Below, piece after piece: positions 7,959 through 15,801 of a DNA stretch of 64,000 nucleotides. Position 1 is the stretch's first letter; each line of letters opens with the position of its first letter. The stretch covers positions 39,125-103,124 of the forward strand of contig CAJTWA010000007.1 of the NCBI GenBank assembly GCA_910580195.1, in the 5' to 3' direction. Both the position numbers and the translations under genes were made by a program. The stretch comes from an uncultured Lachnospiraceae bacterium (GTDB taxonomy: Bacteria; Bacillota; Clostridia; Lachnospirales; Lachnospiraceae). The notes below the pieces were generated by a model. That model had not been told where the DNA came from, did not search any database, and worked only from the letters and a program-made list of their open reading frames with translations.

Positions 7959-7990
7959 TGTCAATACCTGTCGATTCAAGTTTCTTAATT
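7959..7990. repeat. Left copy of a repeat flanking the IS30 element
   Basis: CAATACCTGTCGATTCAAG followed by TTTCTTAATTTTTC also occurs in the same orientation to the right of the insertion element, at 9756-9787 and, more diverged, at 9796-9823. The element may have inserted into a small pre-existing repeat cluster, or may have carried one copy with it. Confidence 0.6.
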
Positions 7991-8006
7991 TTTCTAATAT
8001 TTTCTC

Positions 8007-9735
8007 AATTGCAAATTTAAATTCCACCCCTATATGGAATTTAATCCTGCAAATCTTCTCCCTCTCAATAGTGGAATTTAATCTTTCCGAATTATCTGTT
8101 AAAATCCTTTATATAAATATGGCTGCTTCCTCCCAGCGGGAAGGAACCTCTTATGAACAAACAAAAACATTTAACCCTTGATTCCAGAATTATGGTCGAA
8201 ACGAAACTGAATGAAGGGCAAAGCTTTAAAGCTATCGGCAGGTTTCTAAATAAGGACTGCACAACCATTTCCAAAGAAGTGAAAAACCACACCTCTTTTG
8301 AAAAAAGCGGGGCCTATGGGAAATCTTTCAATGACTGCCTCCTGGCTTTCCAGCGTAAATGCTCCGCCCAAAAAGTGTGCCCTGAATGTGCCTCCCGCAA
8401 TAACCGGCTTTGCTGGTCCTGCGGTAAATGTTCCTCTTCCTGTATCCTCTATGAAAAGTATGCCTGCCCCAAACTTTCCAAACCGCCTTATGTCTGCAAT
8501 GGCTGCGCGGAACGCAATAAATGCTCCTTGGAAAAACGGCTGTACAGGGCTTCTTACGCCCAAAAAGAATACGGGATGGTCAGAAGTGAATCCAGATCCG
8601 GGTTTGCCCTCTCTGAAACGGAACTTAAACAGATGGATGACATTGTTTCCCCACTTTTAACAAAAGGACAGTCCCTCCATCATATTGCCGTCCATCATGC
8701 AGATGAACTCATGAAATCCGAAAGGACTTTGTACGCCTATATAAACAGCGGCCTTTTTACAGCCAGAAACATGGATATGCCACGGACCGTCCGGATGCGT
8801 CCAAGAAAGAACGTTTCCAAAAATCTCAAGGTCGACAAAGCCTGCCGCGTGGGACGTGATTTTTCTTGTTTCCAAACATATACCCGAAAACATCCGGACC
8901 TCCCCGTCCGTCAGATTGATTCCGTAGAAGGAGTCAAAGGAGGCGCGGCCCTTCTCACCATACATTTCGTGGAACAGGAACTGCAGCTTGCCTTTCTCAG
9001 GCAGCACAATGATTCGCAGTCCGTAATTGATATTTTTAACCGCCTTTACCTGGAACTGAGGCCTGACATTTTTATAGAATTGTTCCCTGTCCTATTGGCA
9101 GATAACGGAAGTGGGTTTTCAAATCCTTGCGCCATTGAATTCGACCCACAGGGGAACCCCCGTACAAAAATGTTTTATTGCAACGCCAGCGCCCCTTATC
9201 AAAAAGGCAGCTGTGAAAACAACCATGAAATGATCCGGCGGATCATTCCAAAAGGGGAAGACATCGGCAAATACACGCAGCCGCAGGTCGACCTTATGAT
9301 GAGCCATATCAATTCCTATGCAAGAAAGAAACTGGGAAATAAAAGCCCGTATGAGATGTTTGGATTTCAATACGGAAAGGATCTTCTGGATGCGTTCCAT
9401 CTGCAAAAGATTCCTGCAGATGAAATCATCTTAAGTCCTGCTTTACTAAAGTAACTTTTAAAGAATAATCAAAAAGCTGGGCAGGAATCTATCACAGCCA
9501 TCATCGCAGAATCCCCCAGAGGTGGAATTTACCCATTCCAAAAATCAGTCGTAAATTCGACTTCCGCTCGGCATGCAATAAAACACCCAAAACCACAGCT
9601 TTTACTTATATTTTAACTCTGATTTCGGGCATTTCATATATCAAAACTATAATTTTTGTATTTCTGTGGAATTTACTTTTTCAAAGTGGAATTTAGTCTT
9701 GCAAAATGGAATTTACTTTTTCAACTCACCTTTTT
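8007..9735 (+). mobile_element. IS30-family insertion sequence
   Basis: A single transposase gene is bounded by AT-rich ends containing many copies of GTGGAATTTA. Copies in one orientation lie at about 8034, 8071, 9522, 9668, 9681 and 9706, and an inverted copy lies at about 8020. Imperfect terminal inverted repeats (left CAATTGCAAATTTAAATTCCA against right TGGAATTTACTTTTTCAACTC read in reverse) suggest the stated limits. Exact ends and a target duplication could not be fixed by eye. It separates the B12 operon from pnp. Confidence 0.7.
8153..9454 (+). CDS. IS30-family transposase
   Basis: This DDE transposase of 433 residues catalyses cut-and-paste or circle-mediated transposition of its element. 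The N-terminal helix-turn-helix reads LTLDSRIMVETKLNEGQSFK with FLNKDCTTISKEVKNH, typical of IS30. A cysteine-rich segment (CPECASRNNRLCWSCGKC) follows and may bind zinc. The catalytic acidic residues appear in RQIDSVEG, LADNGSGF and SCENNHEMIRRIIPKG. The frame is intact, so the element may still be active. It is transcribed opposite to both neighbouring operons. Confidence 0.93.
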   Translation: MNKQKHLTLDSRIMVETKLNEGQSFKAIGRFLNKDCTTISKEVKNHTSFEKSGAYGKSFNDCLLAFQRKCSAQKVCPECASRNNRLCWSCGKCSSSCILYEKYACPKLSKPPYVCNGCAERNKCSLEKRLYRASYAQKEYGMVRSESRSGFALSETELKQMDDIVSPLLTKGQSLHHIAVHHADELMKSERTLYAYINSGLFTARNMDMPRTVRMRPRKNVSKNLKVDKACRVGRDFSCFQTYTRKHPDLPVRQIDSVEGVKGGAALLTIHFVEQELQLAFLRQHNDSQSVIDIFNRLYLELRPDIFIELFPVLLADNGSGFSNPCAIEFDPQGNPRTKMFYCNASAPYQKGSCENNHEMIRRIIPKGEDIGKYTQPQVDLMMSHINSYARKKLGNKSPYEMFGFQYGKDLLDAFHLQKIPADEIILSPALLK

Positions 9736-9842
9736 CTAATATTTTTCTAATATTCCAATACCTGCCGATTCAAGTTCCTTGATTTTCCCAAAATGCCAAT
9801 ACCTTCCAATTCAAGTTCTTTACAATTTTCATAAAAACCAAC

Positions 9843-9885
9843 AAAAAACAGCAACAGGCAGAACCTTCCTCCTGCCTGTTGCTGC
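9843..9885 (-). terminator. Intrinsic terminator of pnp
   Basis: On the minus strand GCAGCAACAGGCAG pairs with CTGCCTGTTGCTG around a purine-rich loop, followed by TTTTTTG. It lies 24 bp after the pnp stop. Confidence 0.92.
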
Positions 9886-9908
9886 CATTGCACAAAATGC
9901 TTCCCTGC

Positions 9909-12005
9909 CTATTTCTTCGGCACATCCTTGATGGAAAAGCTAATCCGCCCCATCTTGTCTTTCCCAAGGCAGACCACTTTCACCATGTCGCCTAAGGTGA
10001 GCACATCCTCTACCCGGTTAATCCGTTCGCGGGAAATCTTGGAAATGTGGACCATCCCTTCCTTCCCGGGGGCAAATTCTAAGAATGCGCCAAATTCCTT
10101 GATGCTGATGACTTTCCCAACGAAAATCTGCCCTGCTTCAAAGTCCGTGGTGATAATCTCAATCATCTTCACGGCCTTGTCCATCATCTCCCGTTCCGTG
10201 CCGCAGACAGATACTGCGCCTTCATCGCTGATATCGATTTTCACGCCGGTCTGCTCAATAATCGCGTTGATGGTCTTGCCGCGCTGGCCCACCACATCGC
10301 CGATTTTGGCCGGGTCAATCTGGATCTGGACAATCTTGGGCGCAAATTCCCCAACCTCTTTCCGGGGCTCGGAAATGGCCTTGGACATGACTTCATCCAT
10401 AATGTAGAGCCTTGCCTCCCTTGTCCTGCGGATGGCTTCTTCCACAATCGGCCTTGTCAGCCCGTGGATTTTAATGTCCATCTGGATAGCCGTGATGCCC
10501 TCGTGGGTCCCTGTCACCTTAAAGTCCATGTCGCCGAAAAAGTCCTCCAAGCCTTGGATATCCGTCAGCACAAGGTAATCGTCGTCCGTTTCCCCAGTCA
10601 CTAAGCCGCAGGAAATCCCTGCTACCATTTTCTTAATAGGCACCCCTGCCGCCATCAAGGCCATGCAGGAGGCGCAGGTAGACGCCATGGAGGTAGAGCC
10701 GTTGGACTCAAAGGTTTCGGATACGGCACGGATGGCATAGGGGAACTCTTCTTCCGTTGGCAGCACAGGGATTAATGCCCGCTCTGCCAATGCCCCATGG
10801 CCGATTTCCCGGCGTCCCGGCCCCCGGCTGGGCTTCGTTTCCCCAACGGAATAGGAGGGGAAATTATAGTGGTGCATATAACGCTTGTTCACTTCATTTT
10901 CATCCAGCCCGTCAATGCGCTGCACGTCAGACAAGGGCGCAAGCGTCACCACATCGCAAATCTGGGTCTGGCCCCGGGTAAACATGGCGGACCCATGGAC
11001 CCGCGGGATAATGTCTATTTCAGCAGCCAATGGGCGGATTTGGTCGATGGCGCGCCCGTCCGGCCGTTTATGGTCTTTTAAGATCATCTTGCGGACTGTT
11101 TTTTTCTGGTACTGGTAAATGGCTTCGCCCAATACTTCCAGCCATTCTTCCTGTTCTGCAAATGCTTCTTCTAACTGTTCCGTAATCTTGCGGATATTCT
11201 CCTCCCGGACCTGTTTCACATCGGTAAATACCGCTTCTTCCATTTTTTCTGGGGGCACCAATTCTTTGATTGCAGAAAACAGTTCTTCCGGGACCGCGCA
11301 GCTTGTATACTCATGCTTTGCTTTCCCCACTTCCGCTGCAATCTCATTGATAAATGCAATGATGGACTGGTTGATTTCATGGGCCTTATAAATCGCCTCA
11401 ATCATCTTGTCCTCTGGGATTTCATTGGCGCCTGCCTCAATCATGATGACTTTTTCACTGGTGGAGGCCACGGTCAGGTTCAGGTCGCCGTTTTTCCACT
11501 GCTCTTGGGAAGGGTTGATGACAAATTCCCCATCAACCATGCCTACCTGCGTAGTCGCGCATGGGCCTGCAAAGGGGATGTCAGAAATGCTGGTTGCGAT
11601 GGCGGAGCCCAGCATTGCCACTAATTCCGGGCGGCAGCTTGGGTCTACGCTCATAACCAGATTATTCAAAGTCACGTCGTTGCGGTAATCCTTGGGGAAC
11701 AGGGGGCGCATGGGGCGGTCAATGACACGGGAGGTCAAAATTGCATTTTCCGATGCCTTCCCCTCCCGCTTGTTAAACCCGCCCGGAATCTTCCCCACAG
11801 AGTAAAGCTTTTCTTCATATTCTACGCTCAATGGGAAGAAATCTATCCCTTCCCGGGGCTTATCGGAGGCGGTTGCCGTACACAGTACAACGGTATCGCC
11901 GTAATGCATGAAAGCCGCCCCATTTGCTTGGGCTGCCACACGGCCAATATCAACGCGCAACGTCCTGCCAGCCAGTTCCATGGTAAATTGTTTGTACATA
12001 TTCAT
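9909..12005 (-). CDS. pnp: Polynucleotide phosphorylase
   Basis: PNPase degrades RNA 3' to 5' by phosphorolysis and is a main exonuclease of mRNA turnover. The 698-residue protein has the full order: first RNase PH core (RVDIGRVAAQANGAAFMHYGDTVVL), helical linker, second RNase PH core (SAMFTRGQTQ, YMHHYNFPSYSVGE, ERALIPVLP), a KH domain (IGDVVGQRGKTINAIIEQTG) and an S1 domain (VGKVISIKEFGAFLEF). The start at 12005 follows AAAGGA; a GTG at 12008 and an ATG at 11999 are alternatives. It lies downstream of rpsO, as in many bacteria. A long hairpin in its leader and a perfect hairpin after rpsO recall the RNase III-dependent control known in Escherichia coli. Confidence 0.98.
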   Translation of the reverse strand: MNMYKQFTMELAGRTLRVDIGRVAAQANGAAFMHYGDTVVLCTATASDKPREGIDFFPLSVEYEEKLYSVGKIPGGFNKREGKASENAILTSRVIDRPMRPLFPKDYRNDVTLNNLVMSVDPSCRPELVAMLGSAIATSISDIPFAGPCATTQVGMVDGEFVINPSQEQWKNGDLNLTVASTSEKVIMIEAGANEIPEDKMIEAIYKAHEINQSIIAFINEIAAEVGKAKHEYTSCAVPEELFSAIKELVPPEKMEEAVFTDVKQVREENIRKITEQLEEAFAEQEEWLEVLGEAIYQYQKKTVRKMILKDHKRPDGRAIDQIRPLAAEIDIIPRVHGSAMFTRGQTQICDVVTLAPLSDVQRIDGLDENEVNKRYMHHYNFPSYSVGETKPSRGPGRREIGHGALAERALIPVLPTEEEFPYAIRAVSETFESNGSTSMASTCASCMALMAAGVPIKKMVAGISCGLVTGETDDDYLVLTDIQGLEDFFGDMDFKVTGTHEGITAIQMDIKIHGLTRPIVEEAIRRTREARLYIMDEVMSKAISEPRKEVGEFAPKIVQIQIDPAKIGDVVGQRGKTINAIIEQTGVKIDISDEGAVSVCGTEREMMDKAVKMIEIITTDFEAGQIFVGKVISIKEFGAFLEFAPGKEGMVHISKISRERINRVEDVLTLGDMVKVVCLGKDKMGRISFSIKDVPKK

Positions 12006-12083
12006 CACTCATTCCTTTCACTTCATTCAGTTCCTGATTTTTGCATCAGGGCAGGAAGGGGACGCTTATGCTTGCAGAAGATG

Positions 12084-12135
12084 CCGAAACTACTGAGCTA
12101 TACACAATGGCTTATATACAGCTCAGTGGTCTCGG
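12084..12135 (-). promoter_or_regulatory. Long hairpin in the pnp leader
   Basis: On the minus strand CCGAGACCACTGAGCTGTAT pairs with TGTATAGCTCAGTAGTTTCGG around a short loop, giving an imperfect stem of about 20 bp some 80 nt upstream of the pnp start. It has no following U-run, so it is not a terminator. It is well suited to double-strand RNase cleavage. Confidence 0.65.
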
Positions 12136-12281
12136 AACCTCTCCCTGCTGTTCCCCATAAACAAACCCCTGCTATGCAAACTTCCTTTGGCAAAGCAAAC
12201 ATATCCTGTACCGAAGGTTTCCCCTGATAGGAAAACCATAGCCTTTCACGCTTCACAGCAAAATCCTTTCCCATAACATTA

Positions 12282-12309
12282 GAAATAGAGCGGAAAACCG
12301 CTCTATTTC
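12282..12309 (-). other. Perfect hairpin after rpsO
   Basis: GAAATAGAGCGG and CCGCTCTATTTC form a 12-bp perfect stem with a TTTT loop, 12 bp after the rpsO stop. No U-run follows on the minus strand, so it may be a processing site or 3'-end stabiliser between rpsO and pnp instead of a strong terminator. Confidence 0.75.
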
Positions 12310-12320
12310 AGAGAAAAGGA

Positions 12321-12587
12321 TTATTTCCTGATTCCCAAACGTTCAATTAAGGTACGGTATCTCTCGATATCCGTCTTTTTCAGGTAGCCAAGCATCCCGC
12401 GCCTCTGGCCTACCATTTTTAAAAGCCCGCGCCTGGAATGATGGTCCTTGGGGTTTACCTTTAAATGCTCGGTCAGCTCTTTAATCCGTGCTGTCAGGAT
12501 TGCAACCTGAACTTCCGGTGAGCCTGTATCCCCCGGTGTCCTTGCGTATTCTGCAATAATTGCCTGTTTCTTTTCTTTTGCTATCAT
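12321..12587 (-). CDS. rpsO: 30S ribosomal protein S15
   Basis: S15 is a primary 16S rRNA-binding protein of the small subunit platform. The 88-residue protein is the usual length and carries the conserved stretches [26 protein letters not shown] and [11 protein letters not shown]. The start follows GAGGAGG with suitable spacing. It lies upstream of pnp on the same strand, the common rpsO-pnp order, with a hairpin between them. The spacer upstream toward rplT is filled by a 37-bp tandem repeat. Confidence 0.98.
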   Translation of the reverse strand: MIAKEKKQAIIAEYARTPGDTGSPEVQVAILTARIKELTEHLKVNPKDHHSRRGLLKMVGQRRGMLGYLKKTDIERYRTLIERLGIRK

Positions 12588-12779
12588 GGTATGATAACCT
12601 CCTCAATGATTATAATCGCCCAAAATCCGGGATATTAAGCAACGGTTGGAGTGTCCGGTTACTGAATATGGGCTCTCCCGTAAACTGCAGGCTCTAGGGA
12701 ACCCTCCCGTCCTGCCGCTTGCCATTATAGCACAACCTTCTGCTCTTGTAAAGTATGGATTCCAGTATCCTGCGCCATG

Positions 12780-12960
12780 CCACTGCCTTTTGCATATCCG
12801 GAAACCCTTCATTTTCACTGCGCCTTGGCATTGCCGGAAAACTTCCATCTTCCACTGCGCTTTGGCATTGCCGGAAAATTTCCATCTTTCACTGCTCCTT
12901 GGCATTGCCGGAAAACTTCCGTCTTCCACTGCATCTGGGCATGTCCAAAAAGCTGATGCT
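12780..12960. repeat. 37-bp tandem repeat, about five copies
   Basis: The core TTGGCATTGCCGGAAAACTT recurs every 37 bp (TTGCCGG at 12831, 12868 and 12905) with more diverged copies at both ends. The array lies between rplT and rpsO. Each unit is partly self-complementary around GGAAG/CTTCC, so the transcript could fold. It has no credible coding frame. Confidence 0.85.
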
Positions 12961-12996
12961 TCTGCCAGCGTATGGCTACGCACAAGACTGGGCTTA

Positions 12997-13353
12997 TTAT
13001 GCCACTTTGCTCTTTGCTAACTCTGCCAAGGTTTTAAAGCCTTCTGCGTCGTTGACTGCCAGCTCTGCCAGCATCTTGCGGTTTACTTCCACGCCAGCCA
13101 GCTTCAGGCCATGCATGAACTGGCTGTAGGAAATGCCGTTCATCCTTGCTGCGGCATTAATCCTTGCAATCCAAAGGCGGCGGAACTGACGCTTCCTCTG
13201 TTTCCTCCCGGAATAAGCAGTTGCCAATGCGCGCATAACTGCCTGTTTTGCAACACGGTACTGTTTAGAACGCGCACCCCTGTAACCTTTTGCCAGCTTC
13301 AATACTCTATTATGCTTTTTTCTGGCGTTTAACCCGCCTTTAATTCTTGCCAT
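12997..13353 (-). CDS. rplT: 50S ribosomal protein L20
   Basis: L20 binds 23S rRNA early in large-subunit assembly and, in Firmicutes, represses its own operon. The 118-residue protein has the expected basic N-terminus ([20 protein letters not shown]) and the conserved [16 protein letters not shown] and [17 protein letters not shown]. The start follows AGGAGG. It is the last gene of infC-rpmI-rplT, 51 bp after rpmI. Confidence 0.98.
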   Translation of the reverse strand: MARIKGGLNARKKHNRVLKLAKGYRGARSKQYRVAKQAVMRALATAYSGRKQRKRQFRRLWIARINAAARMNGISYSQFMHGLKLAGVEVNRKMLAELAVNDAEGFKTLAELAKSKVA

Positions 13354-13404
13354 GATGATTTCCTCCTTAACCTCTATATTTAGTACTTGAAAATTTTACA
13401 CTTC

Positions 13405-13602
13405 TTACAAATATGGTAAAATCTTCTTCATATTCTTAACATTGGTAGCATCCGTAATTGCAGGCTTGCGTAAGTTCCTCTTCCTCTTAGGGGATTTCTT
13501 TGTCAGGATATGGCTCTTGTAAGCTTTGTTCCTTCTCAGTTTCCCAGTACCTGTTTTCTTAAAACGTTTTGCTGCTGATCTGCATGTTTTCATTTTTGGC
13601 AT
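13405..13602 (-). CDS. rpmI: 50S ribosomal protein L35
   Basis: L35 is a small basic protein of the large ribosomal subunit. The 65-residue protein shows the family pattern [20 protein letters not shown], then [20 protein letters not shown]. It lies between infC and rplT on the same strand with an AGGAGG ribosome binding site, so it is part of the usual three-gene operon. Confidence 0.97.
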   Translation of the reverse strand: MPKMKTCRSAAKRFKKTGTGKLRRNKAYKSHILTKKSPKRKRNLRKPAITDATNVKNMKKILPYL

Positions 13603-13626
13603 TTTAACTTCCTCCTTAACATCCGG

Positions 13627-14133
13627 TTATTTCTTTTCTGTAAGCACAATGCTGATGCTCCGGCCTTCCAGCTTGGGAGCCTTTTCCACCGTGGCAATAT
13701 CTGCTAGCTGCCCTGCAAAATCGTCTAGGATATGCTTGCTGCTCTGCATATGCGCCATTTCCCTTCCCCGGAAACGCAGGGTGATTTTCACCTTATTGCC
13801 TTTTGAAATAAATTTCTTTGCTGCATTAATTTTTGTATTCAAATCATTTGTTTCAATGTTTGGTGACAAACGTATTTCTTTCAGTTCTACAGTTTTCTGC
13901 TTTTTCTTGGCTTCTTTTTCCTTCCGGACAAGCTCATATTTGTACTTGCCGTAATCAATAATCTTGCAGACAGGCGGCTTCGCCGTGGGGGCTATCTTCA
14001 CTAAATCCAGTTCCGCTTCCCGGGCAATCTTCATTGCCTCCCTTGCCGGCATAATGCCAAGCTGTTCCCCGCCTGCTCCAATCAGGCGTACTTCTCTGTC
14101 CTTGATTTGTTCGTTAATCATTAACTCGCTAAT
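13627..14133 (-). CDS. infC: Translation initiation factor IF-3 (AUU start)
   Basis: IF-3 binds the 30S subunit and checks start codon and initiator tRNA. The protein of about 168 residues begins ISELMINEQIKDREVRLIGA and contains TAKPPVCKIIDYGKYKYE, EIRLSPNIETNDLNTKI and KVKITLRFRGREMAH, all family hallmarks. The start chosen is ATT at 14133, 9 nt after GGAGG; the next ATG (four codons in) is too far from the RBS. AUU starts are known for infC and make synthesis sensitive to IF-3 level. An open frame extends upstream to 14301 but covers the leader and has no RBS. Confidence 0.95.
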   Translation of the reverse strand: MSELMINEQIKDREVRLIGAGGEQLGIMPAREAMKIAREAELDLVKIAPTAKPPVCKIIDYGKYKYELVRKEKEAKKKQKTVELKEIRLSPNIETNDLNTKINAAKKFISKGNKVKITLRFRGREMAHMQSSKHILDDFAGQLADIATVEKAPKLEGRSISIVLTEKK

Positions 14134-14350
14134 GGCCGTGCACCTCCAAAAATTAATTTCACAAAAAAAGTGAATAGATAGACTATCCACCGTGATATTG
14201 AATCCAACCATTTCTCCCCGAAAACTGCCGGAACTGCTTAGGACACAGCCCTCCTGCTTCATTTGGAAAATGAATTTCTTCAAATATGAACCATTAGTCA
14301 CGCAATTGTGCTACGGTGAGAGTGGATACTCTGCTTTCTTTTCTCATAAC
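14134..14350 (-). promoter_or_regulatory. Leader RNA of the infC-rpmI-rplT operon
   Basis: About 215 nt of untranslated RNA separates the promoter from the AUU start. It holds GAGTATCCACTCTCACCGTAG followed by paired segments around TTCATATTTGAAG and CATTTTCCAAATGAAG. Ribosomal-protein (L20) leaders are known upstream of this operon in Firmicutes; a match to that family is likely from position but was not tested. Confidence 0.6.
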
Positions 14351-14356
14351 TCTGAT

Positions 14357-14385
14357 ATTTTAACATGTTTTTTTCTGTGCGTCAA
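14357..14385 (-). promoter_or_regulatory. Promoter of infC operon
   Basis: On the minus strand TTGACG (14380-14385) and TAAAAT (14357-14362) are separated by 17 bp, a near-consensus vegetative promoter. Confidence 0.85.
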
Positions 14386-14543
14386 GGGCTTTTTTTAATC
14401 GCCACGGCAAACGCATGAATATTTCCCGCTAAAAATTAACGGGAGAATTAGGGAGCCTTTTTGTGTCATTTCCCTACATAAACGCAGGCCAGAGGCCAAG
14501 AACGGCAGGAGTTTGAGAACGAAACAGAATCAGCCGCCCATAC

Positions 14544-14585
14544 AAAAAGCATGGCCACCCATTTTATATGTGGCCATGCTTTTTA
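14544..14585 (-). terminator. Terminator after the PBECR4-like gene
   Basis: AAAAAGCATGGCCAC pairs perfectly with GTGGCCATGCTTTTT. The stem is flanked by A and T runs, so it can work in both directions; its position 12 bp after the minus-strand gene suggests it ends that transcript. The 14386-14543 stretch holds nothing else recognisable. Confidence 0.9.
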
Positions 14586-14596
14586 TACAAAGTGGC

Positions 14597-15160
14597 TTAA
14601 TTTAACCCAACAATTTCAAAATTAGTAATTTTCTTATATTCCTGCCCTGATATATACTGATTCTTGCTTTTATCATTCGCGCTTTTTACTATAAAAGAAA
14701 CCGGGCTATATTGGTTTGTTTTAATATTCTCCCGCCTCAAAAACAGATGCAATATGTATTCTTTCTTATCATAAAATATAACAAAATCTGCAACAATGAA
14801 AGACTGTGGTTTTGTCCTGTACTGGTAAAACTTAATAAACTCTCCTGAATTCAGCATATCTAAAATTTCATCAAAATGATTAAGCTTTATCTCTATTTTA
14901 TTATACTGCGCTTTATTATGCTTTTTCAGATTATTTCTCTTAAGCTTCCCATCCTTTATCTTTTTGTAACCATTGATACCAAGATATTTTTTATTTCCTT
15001 CATAAACATGCTGTAAGCCTAACAAATGGCAAAAATTTTCAGCATAAAATATAATATCAATATCTATCTTATTACTTAATTGATACCTAAATATACGGTT
15101 ACATAATTGTGTTTCATAAATATCAAGTATTTCATCCAAATCTTTTGTATTTCTGCACAT
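14597..15160 (-). CDS. PBECR4-like putative nuclease domain protein
   Basis: The gene encodes 187 residues with no signal peptide or membrane segment. The regions FYAENFCHLLGLQHV, ILHLFLRRE, YSPVSFIVKSAND and QYISGQEYKKI resemble the PBECR4 group (phage Barnase-EndoU-ColicinE5-RelE-like nuclease), a family of small putative RNases or toxins found on mobile DNA. The assignment is from memory of the family pattern. Base composition is much richer in A+T than the neighbours, and it stands alone between a strong terminator and its own promoter, which suggests horizontal gain. The start at 15160 follows AGGGG; a GTG at 15166 is possible. No partner immunity gene was identified beside it. Confidence 0.6.
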   Translation of the reverse strand: MCRNTKDLDEILDIYETQLCNRIFRYQLSNKIDIDIIFYAENFCHLLGLQHVYEGNKKYLGINGYKKIKDGKLKRNNLKKHNKAQYNKIEIKLNHFDEILDMLNSGEFIKFYQYRTKPQSFIVADFVIFYDKKEYILHLFLRRENIKTNQYSPVSFIVKSANDKSKNQYISGQEYKKITNFEIVGLN

Positions 15161-15174
15161 ACCCACCCCTAAAA

Positions 15175-15260
15175 CAATAGGCTATGGTTTTATCCATAGC
15201 CTACTATTGAATAGCAGATTGGTTTCCCTACCCCAATCAGGTCAAATTCTGTGTATATTT
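15175..15260 (-). other. Leader hairpin and TPP-riboswitch-like 3' fragment
   Basis: On the minus strand a stretch reading TTTGACCTGATTGGGGTAGG resembles the 3' part of TPP riboswitches but lacks the P5 hairpin usually found between CCTGAT and GTAGGG. It is followed by a hairpin (AGTAGGCTATGG with CCATAGCCTATT) just upstream of the nuclease gene RBS. It may be a relic or a chance match. Confidence 0.3.
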
Positions 15261-15428
15261 TAATTCCTCACAGAAAAGGATGGCATGGCTATTCATTACA
15301 CACCAATATGAGTATCTCTACTATTTTCTATACTTATGCAAAAAAGTAAAAAGCACTCTTATAATTAAACTTTCGCACTTACGGCAGCGAAATACCATTA
15401 ACAAAATCATTTGATTTTCTATATATTC

Positions 15429-15457
15429 AGCATACTCAACAATTAGGAATTTGTCAA
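15429..15457 (-). promoter_or_regulatory. Candidate promoter of the PBECR4-like gene
   Basis: TTGACA (15452-15457) and TATGCT (15429-15434) on the minus strand have a 17-bp spacer. It would give a leader of about 260 nt. The rest of the 15261-15801 spacer is AT-rich with no recognisable gene. Confidence 0.5.
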
Positions 15458-15801
15458 CTAGTAAAAATATACAAAAATGTTGATAAATAAGCAAAAAATA
15501 TATCTTTTATTATCTTAATTCACATATATGGCTCTGCAAGGCTATGCCCCCACAGGACCATCTTATCCACACCGCCCGGCCACTTTATATTTTAGCGATG
15601 TGCCAAACAGCCACACATCACCATGATGCGATGTACCTGAGTATTAGTATAGGCGAAAACCATACGGATGTCAAGGATGCTGGAGCTTTTTATGGCAGGA
15701 AGGAACAGAACCATCAATCATTTCCCTCTTCCCAAATCCCTTTCTTTCTGTTACCATCAGTTCAGGGCTATTTTATTATTCTAAGCAAAGCGAGGGACAT
15801 T

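Noticed and set aside
14134..14301. 56-codon N-terminal extension of IF-3
   Set aside because: It lies in the leader with no RBS; the GGAGG site points to the AUU at 14133.
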